From Microbacterium lacus (GTDB lineage: Bacteria > Actinomycetota > Actinomycetes > Actinomycetales > Microbacteriaceae): a stretch of 64,000 nt of DNA. How positions within the stretch are numbered: position 1 is the first letter of the stretch; each line of letters opens with the position of its first letter. A program made the translations under genes and the position numbers. The DNA is taken from the NCBI RefSeq assembly GCF_039531105.1, contig NZ_BAAAPK010000001.1:2852001-2916000 (forward strand), read 5' to 3'. Shown here piece by piece: positions 52,751 to 62,285 of this stretch. The notes below the pieces were generated by a model. The model ran no database searches. It saw only the letters and a program-made list of their open reading frames with translations, and was not told the DNA's origin.

Positions 52751-53698
52751 TCATCCCGCCGCGCCCAGGGGTGCCAGCTGCGCGGCGCCACGGTCGAGCA
52801 GTTCGGCGGCGACGTGGTCGGCGAGATCGGATGCCGCGGCATCCGTGTCGGCGGGCGCGGTCTGCACGACCGTCAGCTCGCCGGAGCCGTCCGGGGCGAA
52901 CACGCTCGCGGTGAGCGCGAGGTCCGCGCCGCGGAGGGCGGCGTGGGCGGCGATCGGCGCCGAGCAGCCCGCCTCCAGCCGGGACAGCACCCCGCGTTCG
53001 GCGATCGCCGCGCGGCGCGTGGACGGGTCGTCCACCGCCGAGATCCGCTCGCGCAGCGCGGGAGCGGCATCCGAGCGGACTTCGATCGCGAGGGCGCCCT
53101 GCGCCGGCGCGGTCGGCCAGGCGGCGAGGTCGAAGAGCTCGGACGCCTCGCCGAGGCGGCCGAGGCGCTCCAGCCCCGCCGCAGCGAGCACGAGTCCGTC
53201 GATGCGGCGGTCGTCATCGGCGTCGTAGAGCCGGCCGAGCCGCGTGTCGACGTTGCCGCGGATGCCGACGACCTCGAGGTCGGGACGAGCCGAGAGCAGC
53301 TGAGCCCGGCGGCGGGGCGAACCGGTGCCCACGCGCGCGCCGTGCGGCAGCCGGGCGAGGGTGATGCCGTCTCGGGTCGCGAGCGCATCCCGCGCGTCGG
53401 CCCGCTCGGGAACGGCGATGAGGTCGATGCCGTCCGCCGGCGCGGTCGGCAGGTCTTTGAACGAGTGCACGATCACATCGACGCGGCCGTCGCGCAGCGC
53501 GTCCCGCAGCGCTGAGACGAAGACACCGGTGCCGCCCATCGACGCGAGCGGCGTGGACGAGCGATCGCCCTCCGACGTGATGGTGATGAGCTCGAAGGGA
53601 CCGAACCGCGCGGCGACGGCCGAGCTCTGCGCGACCGCCAGGGCGCTCGCACGCGTGCCGACGCGCAGCGGCGCGCCGGGCTTGAGCAGCGCGTTCAC
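52751..53698 (-). CDS. hemC: Hydroxymethylbilane synthase (porphobilinogen deaminase)
   Basis: 315 residues from GTG 53698, overlapping cpfC by four bases (GTGA). RVGTRASALAVAQSSAVAAR start, VIVHSFKDLPTAPADGIDL near 75, and dipyrromethane-cofactor Cys245 in RLEAGCSAPIAAHA. Polymerises four porphobilinogens. The next enzyme, uroporphyrinogen-III synthase (hemD), is not found before hemB, which follows after 22 bp. Confidence 0.97.
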   Translation of the reverse strand: MNALLKPGAPLRVGTRASALAVAQSSAVAARFGPFELITITSEGDRSSTPLASMGGTGVFVSALRDALRDGRVDVIVHSFKDLPTAPADGIDLIAVPERADARDALATRDGITLARLPHGARVGTGSPRRRAQLLSARPDLEVVGIRGNVDTRLGRLYDADDDRRIDGLVLAAAGLERLGRLGEASELFDLAAWPTAPAQGALAIEVRSDAAPALRERISAVDDPSTRRAAIAERGVLSRLEAGCSAPIAAHAALRGADLALTASVFAPDGSGELTVVQTAPADTDAAASDLADHVAAELLDRGAAQLAPLGAAG

Positions 53699-54876
53699 GG
53701 AAGCAGGCCCGACACCGCCGGCTTGAACCCCGCGCGGACGTTCTCGCAGCACGCCGGCCGGCAGACGTCGAACCACGGACCGAGATCGGTCTGGTGCGGA
53801 CGCGCGGAGGCCGGGGTGCCCTTCAGGCGCTCGACGACGAGGTCGACCAGGCCGCTCACGAACGCGGGGTCCACGCCCGGCGTCGGGGTGCGGACCGCGC
53901 GGATGCCGGCCTCCTCGGCCGCCTCCATCGCCTCGGTGTCGAGGTCCCAGAGCACCTCCATGTGGTCGCTCACGAAGCCGAGGGGCACGATCACGACCGC
54001 GTCCTTGCCGCGATCGGGCAGTTCGCCGATCACGTCGCACACGTCGGGCTCGAGCCAGGGCTGGCTCGGCGGGCCGGAGCGCGACTGGTACACGAGCTCC
54101 CAGTCGGTCTGCGCCGCGGCGGGCACCTCGTCGCGCACGTTCGCCATCACGAACGCCGCAACCGCTTCGTGCTGCGCCGCGTACGCGCCGCCGGGGCCGA
54201 AGTCGCGGTCGCGAGGGCCGGAGCGCTCGGCGTCGGCGGTCGGGATGCTGTGGGTCGAGAACAGCACCTGGATGCGGTCTGCGGCGACGCCGTCGGCGAT
54301 GAGCGCCGCGACGGCATCCCGGACGCCCTCCGTGAAGGCGTGCACGAAGCCGGGGTGGTCGAAGAACTGCCGGACCTTGTCGATCGTGACGGTGCCGACG
54401 AGCTCGGTCGCCTCCAGAACGCGGGCGAAATCCTCGCGGTACTGGCGGCAGCTGGAGTACGAGCTGTACGCGCTCGTGGCGATCGCCAGGAGGGTCGTGT
54501 CGCCCGCCCCGGCGGCCTCCTGGACGGCCTCCTCGAGGTACGGCGCCCAGTTGCGGTTCCCCCAGTACACGGGCAGGTCGATGCCGCGGGCGGCGAGCTC
54601 GCCCTCGATCGCGGCCTTCAGCGCGCGGTTCTGCGCGTTGATCGGGCTGATGCCGCCGAAGTGGCGGTAGTGGTGGGCGACTTCCTCGAGACGCTCATCC
54701 GGGATGCCGCGCCCCCGCGTGACGTTGCGCAGGAACGGGATCACATCGTCCTGGCCTTCCGGTCCGCCGAAGCCCGCGAGGAGGATCGCGTCGTACGCGA
54801 CGGGGACCTCGATGTGCGGCGCGCCCGTCGCGGCGGCGTCGCTCGCGGAGCGGACGAGGGGGGTCGTATCGGTCAT
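53695..54876 (-). CDS. cpfC: Coproporphyrin ferrochelatase
   Basis: 393 residues from ATG 54876. LLAGFGGPEGQDDVIPFLRN near 31, HHYRHFGGISPINAQNRAL with the conserved Arg-His segment, LFSTHSIPTADAER with the metal-site His, and QSRSGPPSQPWLEPDV with the active-site region. The C-terminal WFDVCRPACCENVR provides cysteines for the [2Fe-2S] cluster typical of actinobacterial enzymes. Inserts Fe2+ into coproporphyrin III, as implied by the adjacent chdC and cgoX. Confidence 0.96.
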   Translation of the reverse strand: MTDTTPLVRSASDAAATGAPHIEVPVAYDAILLAGFGGPEGQDDVIPFLRNVTRGRGIPDERLEEVAHHYRHFGGISPINAQNRALKAAIEGELAARGIDLPVYWGNRNWAPYLEEAVQEAAGAGDTTLLAIATSAYSSYSSCRQYREDFARVLEATELVGTVTIDKVRQFFDHPGFVHAFTEGVRDAVAALIADGVAADRIQVLFSTHSIPTADAERSGPRDRDFGPGGAYAAQHEAVAAFVMANVRDEVPAAAQTDWELVYQSRSGPPSQPWLEPDVCDVIGELPDRGKDAVVIVPLGFVSDHMEVLWDLDTEAMEAAEEAGIRAVRTPTPGVDPAFVSGLVDLVVERLKGTPASARPHQTDLGPWFDVCRPACCENVRAGFKPAVSGLLP

Positions 54877-55544
54877 GACAGCACCTCGGGGAGTTCGTCG
54901 AGCGTGATCAGGCGGCCGGTGAAGAAGGGGACTTCCTCGCGCACGTGACGGCGGGCCTCGGTCGCGCGCAGGTGTCGCATCATGTCCACGAGGTCGATCG
55001 GGTCGTCGGCCTCGAGCGCGAGGATCCACTCATAGTCGCCGAGGGCGAAGGCGGCGACGGTGTTCGGCTGGATCTGCGGGAAGTCGCGGCCCTTCAGGCC
55101 GTGCTCGCTCAGCATCCCGCGCCGCTCGTCCTCGGGGAGGATGTACCAGTCCAGGCTCCGGACGAACGGGTAGACACTCACCCAGCCCTTGGGCGGCAGA
55201 CCGCGCATGAAGGACGGGGCGTGGTCGCGTGTGAAGTCCGCCTCGCGATGCACTCCGAGGGCGTTCCACCGCGGCTCGAGCGAGGCCAGAGCGGCCGTGC
55301 GACGGAGGGAGCGCAGACCCGCCTGCAGTGCCTGCGCGTCGGCGCCGGTCAGCCAGATCATGAGGTCGGCGTCGGCGCGGAGACCCGACACGTCGTACAG
55401 CCCGCGCAGCGTGACGCCGGTCGCCTCGAGGCCCGCGATGGCCGCGGCGAGCTCGGTCGTCTGCGGAGCCGCCGCGGGGCCTGCGGGCCGGGCCAGGATC
55501 GCCCAGAGGCCGTACCCGATCGTCTCGTTCGTCTCGGTGGTCAT
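54873..55544 (-). CDS. chdC: Coproheme decarboxylase
   Basis: 223 residues, actinobacterial (HemQ) length. The catalytic tyrosine is probably Tyr125 in SVYPFVRSLDWYIL, with FALGDYEWILALEADDPIDL in the second half of the dimeric alpha/beta barrel. Oxidatively decarboxylates coproheme to heme b using H2O2, the last step of the coproporphyrin-dependent route. Overlaps both neighbours by four bases. Confidence 0.96.
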   Translation of the reverse strand: MTTETNETIGYGLWAILARPAGPAAAPQTTELAAAIAGLEATGVTLRGLYDVSGLRADADLMIWLTGADAQALQAGLRSLRRTAALASLEPRWNALGVHREADFTRDHAPSFMRGLPPKGWVSVYPFVRSLDWYILPEDERRGMLSEHGLKGRDFPQIQPNTVAAFALGDYEWILALEADDPIDLVDMMRHLRATEARRHVREEVPFFTGRLITLDELPEVLS

Positions 55545-56860
55545 GCTCGTCCTTCCGTGCGGTCCGGCTGGTCTGCCCGCGTGCGCGGGTCCTCGCGGAC
55601 GGTCTCGGCGATCCGGGCGGCGCTCGCACGGGCGTCCGCCACGATCGCGGCCAATCCGGTGAGCGAAGCCGCTTCTCCCGCGGCCTCCACACCGCTCGGC
55701 GGCGGCGCCACCTCCAGCGTCCGCGTCCAGGTGCGCACCTGGAGGTCGCGGAGTCCGCCGATCTCCGCGCCCGTGACGGCCCGCAGGTCTGCGGCCACCG
55801 TGGCCTCCGGATCACCCGGCACTTCATCGTACGAGAGGCGCACGAGGTGGCGGCCCGCCGGAAGCAGATCCGCGACCCATTCCCACTTCGCCGAGGAGTG
55901 CGTGAACGCCCGCGCCGTGATGCCAGGCGCGCCGCGCGTGACGAGTGCACCCGTGCCGCGCGGCGCAGCATCCAGCTGGGGCGCGTCGAGCGAGGCGATC
56001 GCGACCGTGATCGATCGGGTTCGGGATGCCGCCCCCTGCGCGTCCGAGGCGGCGATCACGACCCGCCCCGCGAGGCGCTCCCCGCCCACGAGCGTCACAC
56101 CGTCGTGACCGGCGGCCGTGACGCGGGAACCGAGACGGATGCGGGCGCCTGCGGCGACGGCATCCGCGGCAAGGGTCGTCGCGATGCGGTGCACACCGCC
56201 GCGCATCCCCGCGACCTGCGACCCCGCCGCGCTCGCGGCGCGCAGACTCAGCACGGCTTCCCCGAGCGAGCGGGCGTTCCGCAACGCGGCGGGGAGCCCC
56301 GGTGAGGCGAGTGCGACGGCGAGCTCGTCCGGACTCGTCGAGTACACCCCGCGGACGACCGGTGCCACGAGTTCGGCGAGTACCCGCTCGCCCATCCGCC
56401 GGCGCACCAGGTCACTGATGGAGCGGTAGTCCTCGGGGGCGCGCAGCGGCACCCAGCGGTCGATCGCCGCACGCAGGGAAGCGCGTCGCCCGATCGCGCG
56501 GACGACGTCGGGCGCAGAGGGGTCGCCAGGGATGCCGAGCACGCTCGCGGCGGGCAGCGGATGCGCCGCGCCGCCCGGGCCGATCACCCACGCCGGGGTG
56601 TCGCGCGGGGCGACGACGTCGCCTCCGAGACCGATCTCGGCGGCGAGCGCTGCGACCGTCCCGTCCCGCGTGGCGAAGGACTCAGCGGCCGCATCCGCCT
56701 CGACGCCGTCGATGCGGAGCGGGGCGAGCTGCCCGCCGACACGATCCGACGCCTCCAGCAGCGTGACGGGGATGCCGGCACGGGCCAGGTCACGGGTGAT
56801 CACAAGACCGCCGATCCCTGCGCCCACGACGAGCACCGGCGCGCCCGCGGGTGCGGGCAC
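55541..56860 (-). CDS. cgoX: Coproporphyrinogen III oxidase, FAD-dependent (HemY/CgoX family)
   Basis: 439 residues. FAD fold VLVVGAGIGGLVITRDLARA with EASDRVGGQL near 35-45, then AAAESFATRDGTVAALAAEI. A C-terminal region with the family TGLAAIVADARASAARIAE helix lacks the clear GGxxxxGV flavin loop of classic HemY, so the terminus is somewhat divergent. Oxidises coproporphyrinogen III to coproporphyrin III. Between hemE and chdC. Confidence 0.92.
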   Translation of the reverse strand: MPAPAGAPVLVVGAGIGGLVITRDLARAGIPVTLLEASDRVGGQLAPLRIDGVEADAAAESFATRDGTVAALAAEIGLGGDVVAPRDTPAWVIGPGGAAHPLPAASVLGIPGDPSAPDVVRAIGRRASLRAAIDRWVPLRAPEDYRSISDLVRRRMGERVLAELVAPVVRGVYSTSPDELAVALASPGLPAALRNARSLGEAVLSLRAASAAGSQVAGMRGGVHRIATTLAADAVAAGARIRLGSRVTAAGHDGVTLVGGERLAGRVVIAASDAQGAASRTRSITVAIASLDAPQLDAAPRGTGALVTRGAPGITARAFTHSSAKWEWVADLLPAGRHLVRLSYDEVPGDPEATVAADLRAVTGAEIGGLRDLQVRTWTRTLEVAPPPSGVEAAGEAASLTGLAAIVADARASAARIAETVREDPRTRADQPDRTEGRA

Positions 56861-56896
56861 GCCGTCAGACAGCGGCGAGACCGGTGGGAGCGTGGG

Positions 56897-57985
56897 TCAG
56901 CCCGCCCACGTCGGCTCGGGTGCGACGGAGCCGACCTCGTGCACGAGCCGGACGATGCGCGTGAGTACGTCCGGATCGGTCTCGGGCGGCACGCCGTGAC
57001 CGAGGTTCACCACGTGTGCGGGGGCGGCTTTGCCGCGCTCGAGGACGTCGAGGACGTGCGCCTCGAGCTTCTCCCACGGAGCCCCGAGCCAGGCCGGGTC
57101 GATGTTGCCCTGCAGCACGACGCGATCGTCGAGTCGGCGCGATGCTTCGTCCAGCGGCAGGCGCCAGTCCACACCCACGGCGTCTGCGCCGATCCCCGCC
57201 ATGAGGTCCAGCACCTCGCCGCTTCCGACACCGAAGTGGATGATCGGCACGTCGAGCCCGCGCAATGCCGAGAGCGTCCGTTTCGAGTGCGGGGCGACGC
57301 GGCGCTGGTAGTCGCGGCGTGACAGGGAACCCACCCACGAGTCGAAGAGCTGGACGGCGCTCGCGCCGGCGTCGACCTGCGCACGCAGGAACGCACCGGA
57401 CACATCGGCGCACCAGTTCAACAACTGGGCCCACGCCTGCGGGTCGGAAACCATGAGGCTGCGAGCCCTCAACTGGTCCTTGGACGGACCTCCCTCGACG
57501 AGGTACGAAGCGAGGGTGAACGGGGCGCCGGCGAAGCCGATGAGCGGTGTGCTGCCGAGCTCGGCCACCGTGCGGGCGACGCCTTCGCGGATCGGGTCGA
57601 GCGCATCCGGGTCGATCGGGCGCAGTCTCAGGATGTCGGATGCCGACCGGATCGGCGCCTCCAGGACGGGCCCGCGGCCCGGGACGATCTCGACTGGGAC
57701 GCCGGCGAGCCGCAGCGGGATCACGATGTCGCTGAAGAACACGGCGGCGTCCACGCCGTGCCGGCGCACCGGTTGCAGCGTGATCTCGCTCGCGAGCTCG
57801 GGGTTCAGGCAGGCGTCGAGCATCGCCGTGCCGACGCGGAGCTCGCGGTACTCGGGGAGACTCCGGCCGGCCTGGCGCATGAACCAGATCGGGGTGGTCT
57901 CGGGCCGGTCGCCGCGCAGGGCCCGGACGAGCGGGGACGTGGTGGTGCGACCGTCACGGAGGGGATGTGACGCGGGGGAAGACAT
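56897..57985 (-). CDS. hemE: Uroporphyrinogen decarboxylase
   Basis: 362 residues from ATG 57985 (ATG at 57994 would add three). TPIWFMRQAGRSLPEYRELR near 35 with the substrate-binding Arg residues, FFSDIVIPLRLAG with the catalytic Asp, GFAGAPFTLASYLVEGG near 150 and LGHGVPPETDPD near the end. Decarboxylates uroporphyrinogen III to coproporphyrinogen III. First gene of the heme operon, divergent from hemA with 81 bp between. Confidence 0.97.
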   Translation of the reverse strand: MSSPASHPLRDGRTTTSPLVRALRGDRPETTPIWFMRQAGRSLPEYRELRVGTAMLDACLNPELASEITLQPVRRHGVDAAVFFSDIVIPLRLAGVPVEIVPGRGPVLEAPIRSASDILRLRPIDPDALDPIREGVARTVAELGSTPLIGFAGAPFTLASYLVEGGPSKDQLRARSLMVSDPQAWAQLLNWCADVSGAFLRAQVDAGASAVQLFDSWVGSLSRRDYQRRVAPHSKRTLSALRGLDVPIIHFGVGSGEVLDLMAGIGADAVGVDWRLPLDEASRRLDDRVVLQGNIDPAWLGAPWEKLEAHVLDVLERGKAAPAHVVNLGHGVPPETDPDVLTRIVRLVHEVGSVAPEPTWAG

Positions 57986-58066
57986 ATGGACCATTGTCCC
58001 ACCGCAACCTGTCCGTCCGGTGCGGGCGGTGCGCCGGGTGCCCCGGGGGTTACGTACCATGGAGTA

Positions 58067-59359
58067 GTGCTTCTCTGCGTCTCCGTGTCCCACCGGACGG
58101 CGGATTTCGATCTTCTGGGCCGCCTCTCGGAGGCGGTGACCGCAGAATCGGCGACCGCACTCGTGGACGGCGGGCGGGCGCGCGGCGCGGTCCTGGTCTC
58201 CACGTGCAACCGGGTGGAGGCGTACCTCGACGTCGAGCAGGGCGCCGACACGAGCGCCGCCGAAGCGACGCTGCGCGCGATCGCGACCGCAGCGGACCTC
58301 TCGCGCGACGCCCTCCGCGAGCGGGCCGAAGTGCTCGCCGGGGCTCCCGCACTGCACCACCTGTTCGCGGTGACCTCCGGCCTGGAGTCGATCGCGGTCG
58401 GCGAGGAGGAGATCGCCGGGCAGGTGCGCCGCGCCTACGAGTCCGCCCGCACCGCGAAGGCGACTACCCCCGAACTGGACACGGCCTTCCAGCGCGCGGC
58501 GAAAGTCTCCCGCGACGTCCGTGCGGCGACGGCCGTCGGCAAGGCCGGACGCTCCCTCGTGCAGTTCGCCCTCCAGCTCGCCGGCACCCGCGTACCCGAC
58601 TGGCGCCGTACCCGCGCCCTCGTGGTCGGCACCGGCAACTATGCCGCGACGACCGTCGCCGCGCTCCGGACGCTCGGCGTCTCGGATCTGTCCGTCTACT
58701 CCCTCACCGGGCGCGCCGAGCAGTTCGCCGAGAAGTATCACGTCCGCGCGGCGCACGATCTGCGGGATGCCGTCGGATCGGCGGATGTCGTGATCACGTG
58801 CACGACCACCTACACCGTGACCGTCGGCGATGTGCCCGACGACGCCCGCCGGACGATCATCGACCTCGGCCTGCCGCGCAACGTCGACCCCGCGGTCGGG
58901 CGCCTGCCGGGCGTGGAGCTCATGGACCTCGAGCTGATCGCCACGCACGCGCGGCTGCCGATGCTCGCCCCCGATGCGACCGCGCGCGAACTCGTCTCCT
59001 CCGCGGCCGCGGTGTTCGCCGCCGAGCAGACCGCGGCACCGGCGATCGTGGCGTTGCGCTCCCACGTGTTCGACGCCCTCGAGGTCGAGCTGAGCCGCCT
59101 GTCCGCCAAGTCGATGCCGGCCGAGCAGGCGGCGGCGGTCACCGAAGCGCTCCGGCACTTCGCGGGAGCTCTCCTTCACGAGCCGACCCAGCGGGCCCGG
59201 GATCTCGCCGCCGGCGGCCGCGTGTCGAACTTCGAGGCCGGCCTGCACGCGGTGTTCGGGATCGATCCGGCCGCAGCCGGCGGCGCGGTCACGCCGCTCC
59301 GCCGTCCCGGCGGACGCGACGAGGACGCGCCCCGCACCGGCTCAGCCGAGCGGGGCTGA
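58067..59359 (+). CDS. hemA: Glutamyl-tRNA reductase
   Basis: 430 residues from GTG 58067 (MLLCVSVSHRTADFDLLG), the usual family start; the frame stays open further upstream but overlaps the hemE start region. Catalytic Cys47 in VLVSTCNRVEAYL, ESIAVGEEEIAGQVRRAYES near 108, and NADPH-binding ALVVGTGNYAATTVAALRTL near 185. The terminal dimerisation helix is present. First enzyme of the C5 pathway, paired with hemL in the divergent operon. Confidence 0.96.
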   Translation: MLLCVSVSHRTADFDLLGRLSEAVTAESATALVDGGRARGAVLVSTCNRVEAYLDVEQGADTSAAEATLRAIATAADLSRDALRERAEVLAGAPALHHLFAVTSGLESIAVGEEEIAGQVRRAYESARTAKATTPELDTAFQRAAKVSRDVRAATAVGKAGRSLVQFALQLAGTRVPDWRRTRALVVGTGNYAATTVAALRTLGVSDLSVYSLTGRAEQFAEKYHVRAAHDLRDAVGSADVVITCTTTYTVTVGDVPDDARRTIIDLGLPRNVDPAVGRLPGVELMDLELIATHARLPMLAPDATARELVSSAAAVFAAEQTAAPAIVALRSHVFDALEVELSRLSAKSMPAEQAAAVTEALRHFAGALLHEPTQRARDLAAGGRVSNFEAGLHAVFGIDPAAAGGAVTPLRRPGGRDEDAPRTGSAERG

Positions 59360-59361
59360 CC

Positions 59362-60135
59362 TCACTCGGAGGCGTCCAGCGCCTGGTCGATCGCCCAGCC
59401 GTCGCCCGCGGGGATGAGGATGTACGCGTAGCGATCCTCGTAGGGAAGCGCCTCGTCGGTCTGGTTGCCCTGGTCGTCCACCGTGCTCGTGTAGGTCTCG
59501 GACGTGAGCACCGTTACCTGATCGGCGTCTTCGCTCTGGACCGAGGTGACGTTGAGCTTGTAGTCGTCGACCGAGTCGACGAAGCCCTGCGACGCGGCGG
59601 TGAAGCTTGCGCAGTCGACGATCTGCAGGCCCTCCCGGAAGTTCTCCGTCGTCGAGGCCTGGAACTTGTCGCAGTCGCCGGTCTGCCACGCCTCGTCGTA
59701 CAACTCCACCGTCGACACCGCGCTGGCGCGGTCGGCGTCCGACACGCCCTGCGCGCCGTTGACCAGGCCGATGATGAGCGGGATCAGGACGGCGATCGCC
59801 ACGACGAGGCCGAGGAGCACGATCCCGACCACGACCCAGACGATCCAGAGCTTCGACTTCTTTGGCTCGGTCGCCGAGATGAATCCGCCGGAAGGAGCCG
59901 TCCCCCCGGGGAAGCCGCCCGGGTATCCGGGCGGCGCGGACACCGCGGGACTCGCGCCCTCGGGTGCGAGTTCGGCGGGGAGGGATGTCGCGGCATCGAT
60001 GCCCTCATCCGACGCGGTCTCGCCGGTCTCGGCATCCGGAGTCTGCACGTGCTCCGTCCACTGCGTCCCGTCCCACCAGCGCAGGGCGCCGCGGCTGTCG
60101 TCGTACCAGCCCGGAGGCGTCGTCCTGTCGGCCAT
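59362..60135 (-). CDS. DUF2510-domain membrane protein
   Basis: 257 residues. The N-terminal DUF2510 motif PPGWYDDSRGALRWWDGTQW (7-26) is followed by a Pro/Gly/Ala-rich linker, one membrane helix (LWIVWVVVGIVLLGLVVAIA, about 97-116) and an extracellular domain of about 130 residues with two cysteines (GDCDKFQ, IVDCASF). This resembles a small NTF2-like fold. Function unknown. It converges with hemA, two bases apart. Confidence 0.85.
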   Translation of the reverse strand: MADRTTPPGWYDDSRGALRWWDGTQWTEHVQTPDAETGETASDEGIDAATSLPAELAPEGASPAVSAPPGYPGGFPGGTAPSGGFISATEPKKSKLWIVWVVVGIVLLGLVVAIAVLIPLIIGLVNGAQGVSDADRASAVSTVELYDEAWQTGDCDKFQASTTENFREGLQIVDCASFTAASQGFVDSVDDYKLNVTSVQSEDADQVTVLTSETYTSTVDDQGNQTDEALPYEDRYAYILIPAGDGWAIDQALDASE

Positions 60136-60265
60136 CAGCTCATCCCTCTCGCGCGTCGGCCATCGGGAGCCGGTCGCCTGTCGAGCCTAACCGAGCGCGC
60201 CGCGGCGCTCTCGCCCTGATCGGATGACGCGGGGCGCGCGACGGGGGCGATAGCGTGACGCGCAA

Positions 60266-61732
60266 ATGGATACCTCGGCCACCAATCTCGCCTGGATCAT
60301 CGCCGCGCTGATCGACCTGTCGATCAAGATCGCCGCGCTCATCATCATCCCCCGTCGCCGGAAACCCACCGCGGCGATGGCGTGGCTGCTCGCGATCTTC
60401 CTGATCCCGTACGTCGGCATCCTGCTCTATCTGCTCATCGGCAGCTTCAAGCTCCCGAAGCGACGCCGGCAGGAGCAGGCGCGCATCGACGAGGAGATCC
60501 GGGCGAGCGTGCGGACTGCCGGGCTCGAGACGATGGACACCGCGTGGCCGCGCTGGTTCCAGCGCGTCGTGCAGCAGAACGAGGCGCTCACCGGACTCCC
60601 CGCCTCGTACGGCAACGAGGCGACGCTCATCGGCGATTACCAGGCCTCGATCGACGCGATGGCCGCCGAGATCGATCGCGCGACGCGCTTCGTCCACGTG
60701 GAGTTCTTCATCGTCGCGTGGGACGACACCACCCGCGGGTTCTTCTCGGCGATGGAGCGCGCGGTCGCCCGCGGCGTGACGGTGCGCCTGCTCGCCGACC
60801 ACCTGCCGTCGGCGAAGATCCCCGACAGCAAGAAGACCTTCGCCGAGCTCGACCGGATGGGCGTGAAGTGGTCGTGGATGCTGCCCGTCCAGCCGTTCAA
60901 AGGCAAGTACCAGCGCCCCGACCTGCGCAACCACCGCAAGATCGTGGTCGTCGACGGGCGGGTGGCCTTCATGGGGTCGCAGAACCTGATCGCGCGCACG
61001 TACGACCTTCCGGGGAACATCAAGCGCGGTCTGCAGTGGCAGGAGCTCATGACGCGATTGACCGGACCTGTCGTCGCCGCGGTCAACGCCGTGTTCCTCT
61101 CGGACTGGCTGATCGAGACGGGCGAGGAATTGACCGACCGGGTGCCCGCGACCGAGCTCACGGCCTCGACCTCCCCGGACGCGCTGCTGTGCCAGGTCGT
61201 GCCGAGCGGACCCGGCTACGACACCGAGAACAACCTCCGCATGTTCCTCTCCCTCATCTACGGCGCGACCGAGAAGGTCATCATCACGAGCCCGTACTTC
61301 GTGCCGGACGAAGCGATGGTCTACGCGATCACGACCGCATGCCAGCGGGGTCTGGAGGTACAGCTGTTCGTCTCCGAGCAGGCCGACCAGTGGCTCGTCG
61401 GCCACGCGCAGCGCTCGTACTACAGCGACCTGCTCGAGGCGGGCGTCCGCATCTTCATGTACCCGGCGCCGTACATCCTGCACGCCAAGCACATGTCGAT
61501 CGACGATGACGTCGCCTTCATCGGATCCAGCAACATGGACATCCGCTCCTTCAGCCTGAACGCGGAGTCCTCACTGCTCGTGCGCGGCGCGTCGTTCGTC
61601 CGGGCGATGCGGGAGGTCGAGCAGGGCTATCGGGATGCCGGGCGCGAACTCACCCTCGAGCAGTGGCGGAAGGAGCCGCTGAAGGCGACGTTCTTCGACG
61701 GGCTCGCGCGGCTCACGTCCGCGGTGAACTGA
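60266..61732 (+). CDS. cls: Cardiolipin synthase (phospholipase D family)
   Basis: 488 residues. Two N-terminal helices (PLDc_N: IIAALIDLSIKIAALIIIPR; AMAWLLAIFLIPYVGILLYL), then two HKD motifs: NHRKIVVVDGRVAFMGSQNL with His223 and HAKHMSIDDDVAFIGSSNMD with His406. Joins two phosphatidylglycerols into cardiolipin at the membrane. A small PLDc_N-type protein is encoded 126 bp downstream. Confidence 0.95.
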   Translation: MDTSATNLAWIIAALIDLSIKIAALIIIPRRRKPTAAMAWLLAIFLIPYVGILLYLLIGSFKLPKRRRQEQARIDEEIRASVRTAGLETMDTAWPRWFQRVVQQNEALTGLPASYGNEATLIGDYQASIDAMAAEIDRATRFVHVEFFIVAWDDTTRGFFSAMERAVARGVTVRLLADHLPSAKIPDSKKTFAELDRMGVKWSWMLPVQPFKGKYQRPDLRNHRKIVVVDGRVAFMGSQNLIARTYDLPGNIKRGLQWQELMTRLTGPVVAAVNAVFLSDWLIETGEELTDRVPATELTASTSPDALLCQVVPSGPGYDTENNLRMFLSLIYGATEKVIITSPYFVPDEAMVYAITTACQRGLEVQLFVSEQADQWLVGHAQRSYYSDLLEAGVRIFMYPAPYILHAKHMSIDDDVAFIGSSNMDIRSFSLNAESSLLVRGASFVRAMREVEQGYRDAGRELTLEQWRKEPLKATFFDGLARLTSAVN

Positions 61733-61858
61733 GGTCTCCGACGCTCGCGCACGGCGGCATCCGGGATCACCCTTCCCGCATGATGTCCGGCCGCCGCAGC
61801 CTGGGTAGCTTTGGGCATCGTCGGCACCTCGCCGCATCCCTCAAGAAAAGGCAATCAA

Positions 61859-62233
61859 GTGAATATCTGGGAATTCTTCGTCTGGATCTTCTGGGTCTAC
61901 GTGCTGATCGCGTGCATCTGGATCTTCATCACCGTCGTCATCGACATCTTCCGCGACCCGAGTCTGAACGGCTGGGGCAAGGCGCTGTGGCTGATCTTCC
62001 TGGTGTTCCTGCCGTTCCTGGCTGCGTTCATCTACCTGATCGCGCGGGGCCGCGGGATGACCGAGCGGCGAATCGCCGAGTCCAAGCAGGCTCAGGAGCA
62101 GGCCAACGCGTACATCCGCGAAGTGGCCGGCACCTCGCCGACCTCCGAGATCGAGTCGGCCAAGAAGCTGCTGGATTCCGGCGCCATCACGCAGGCCGAG
62201 TTCGACGCCCTGAAGGCCAAGGCACTCGCCTGA
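61859..62233 (+). CDS. Small membrane protein with PLDc_N-like helices and SHOCT domain
   Basis: 124 residues from GTG 61859, with AAAGG seven bases upstream. Two helices (FVWIFWVYVLIACIWIFITV; LWLIFLVFLPFLAAFIYLIA) match the PLDc_N arrangement. The C-terminus EIESAKKLLDSGAITQAEFD followed by ALKAKALA is a SHOCT oligomerisation motif. No catalytic domain. Possibly a membrane partner for cardiolipin synthase, which is inferred only from adjacency. Confidence 0.88.
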   Translation: MNIWEFFVWIFWVYVLIACIWIFITVVIDIFRDPSLNGWGKALWLIFLVFLPFLAAFIYLIARGRGMTERRIAESKQAQEQANAYIREVAGTSPTSEIESAKKLLDSGAITQAEFDALKAKALA

Positions 62234-62243
62234 TCAGACCCGT

Positions 62244-62278
62244 CGTCCCCCGTGCCGCCTCGCCGCGCACGGGGGACG
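62244..62278. terminator. Bidirectional terminator between convergent genes
   Basis: A perfect 12-bp stem, CGTCCCCCGTGC / GCACGGGGGACG, with an 11-base loop in the 52-bp gap. Confidence 0.85.
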
Positions 62279-62285
62279 CCGTCGT

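Noticed and set aside
56897..59248. A 783-codon minus-strand frame containing hemE plus a long N-terminal extension
   Set aside because: The extension is antisense to hemA; HemE is complete from 57985 at the family's usual length.
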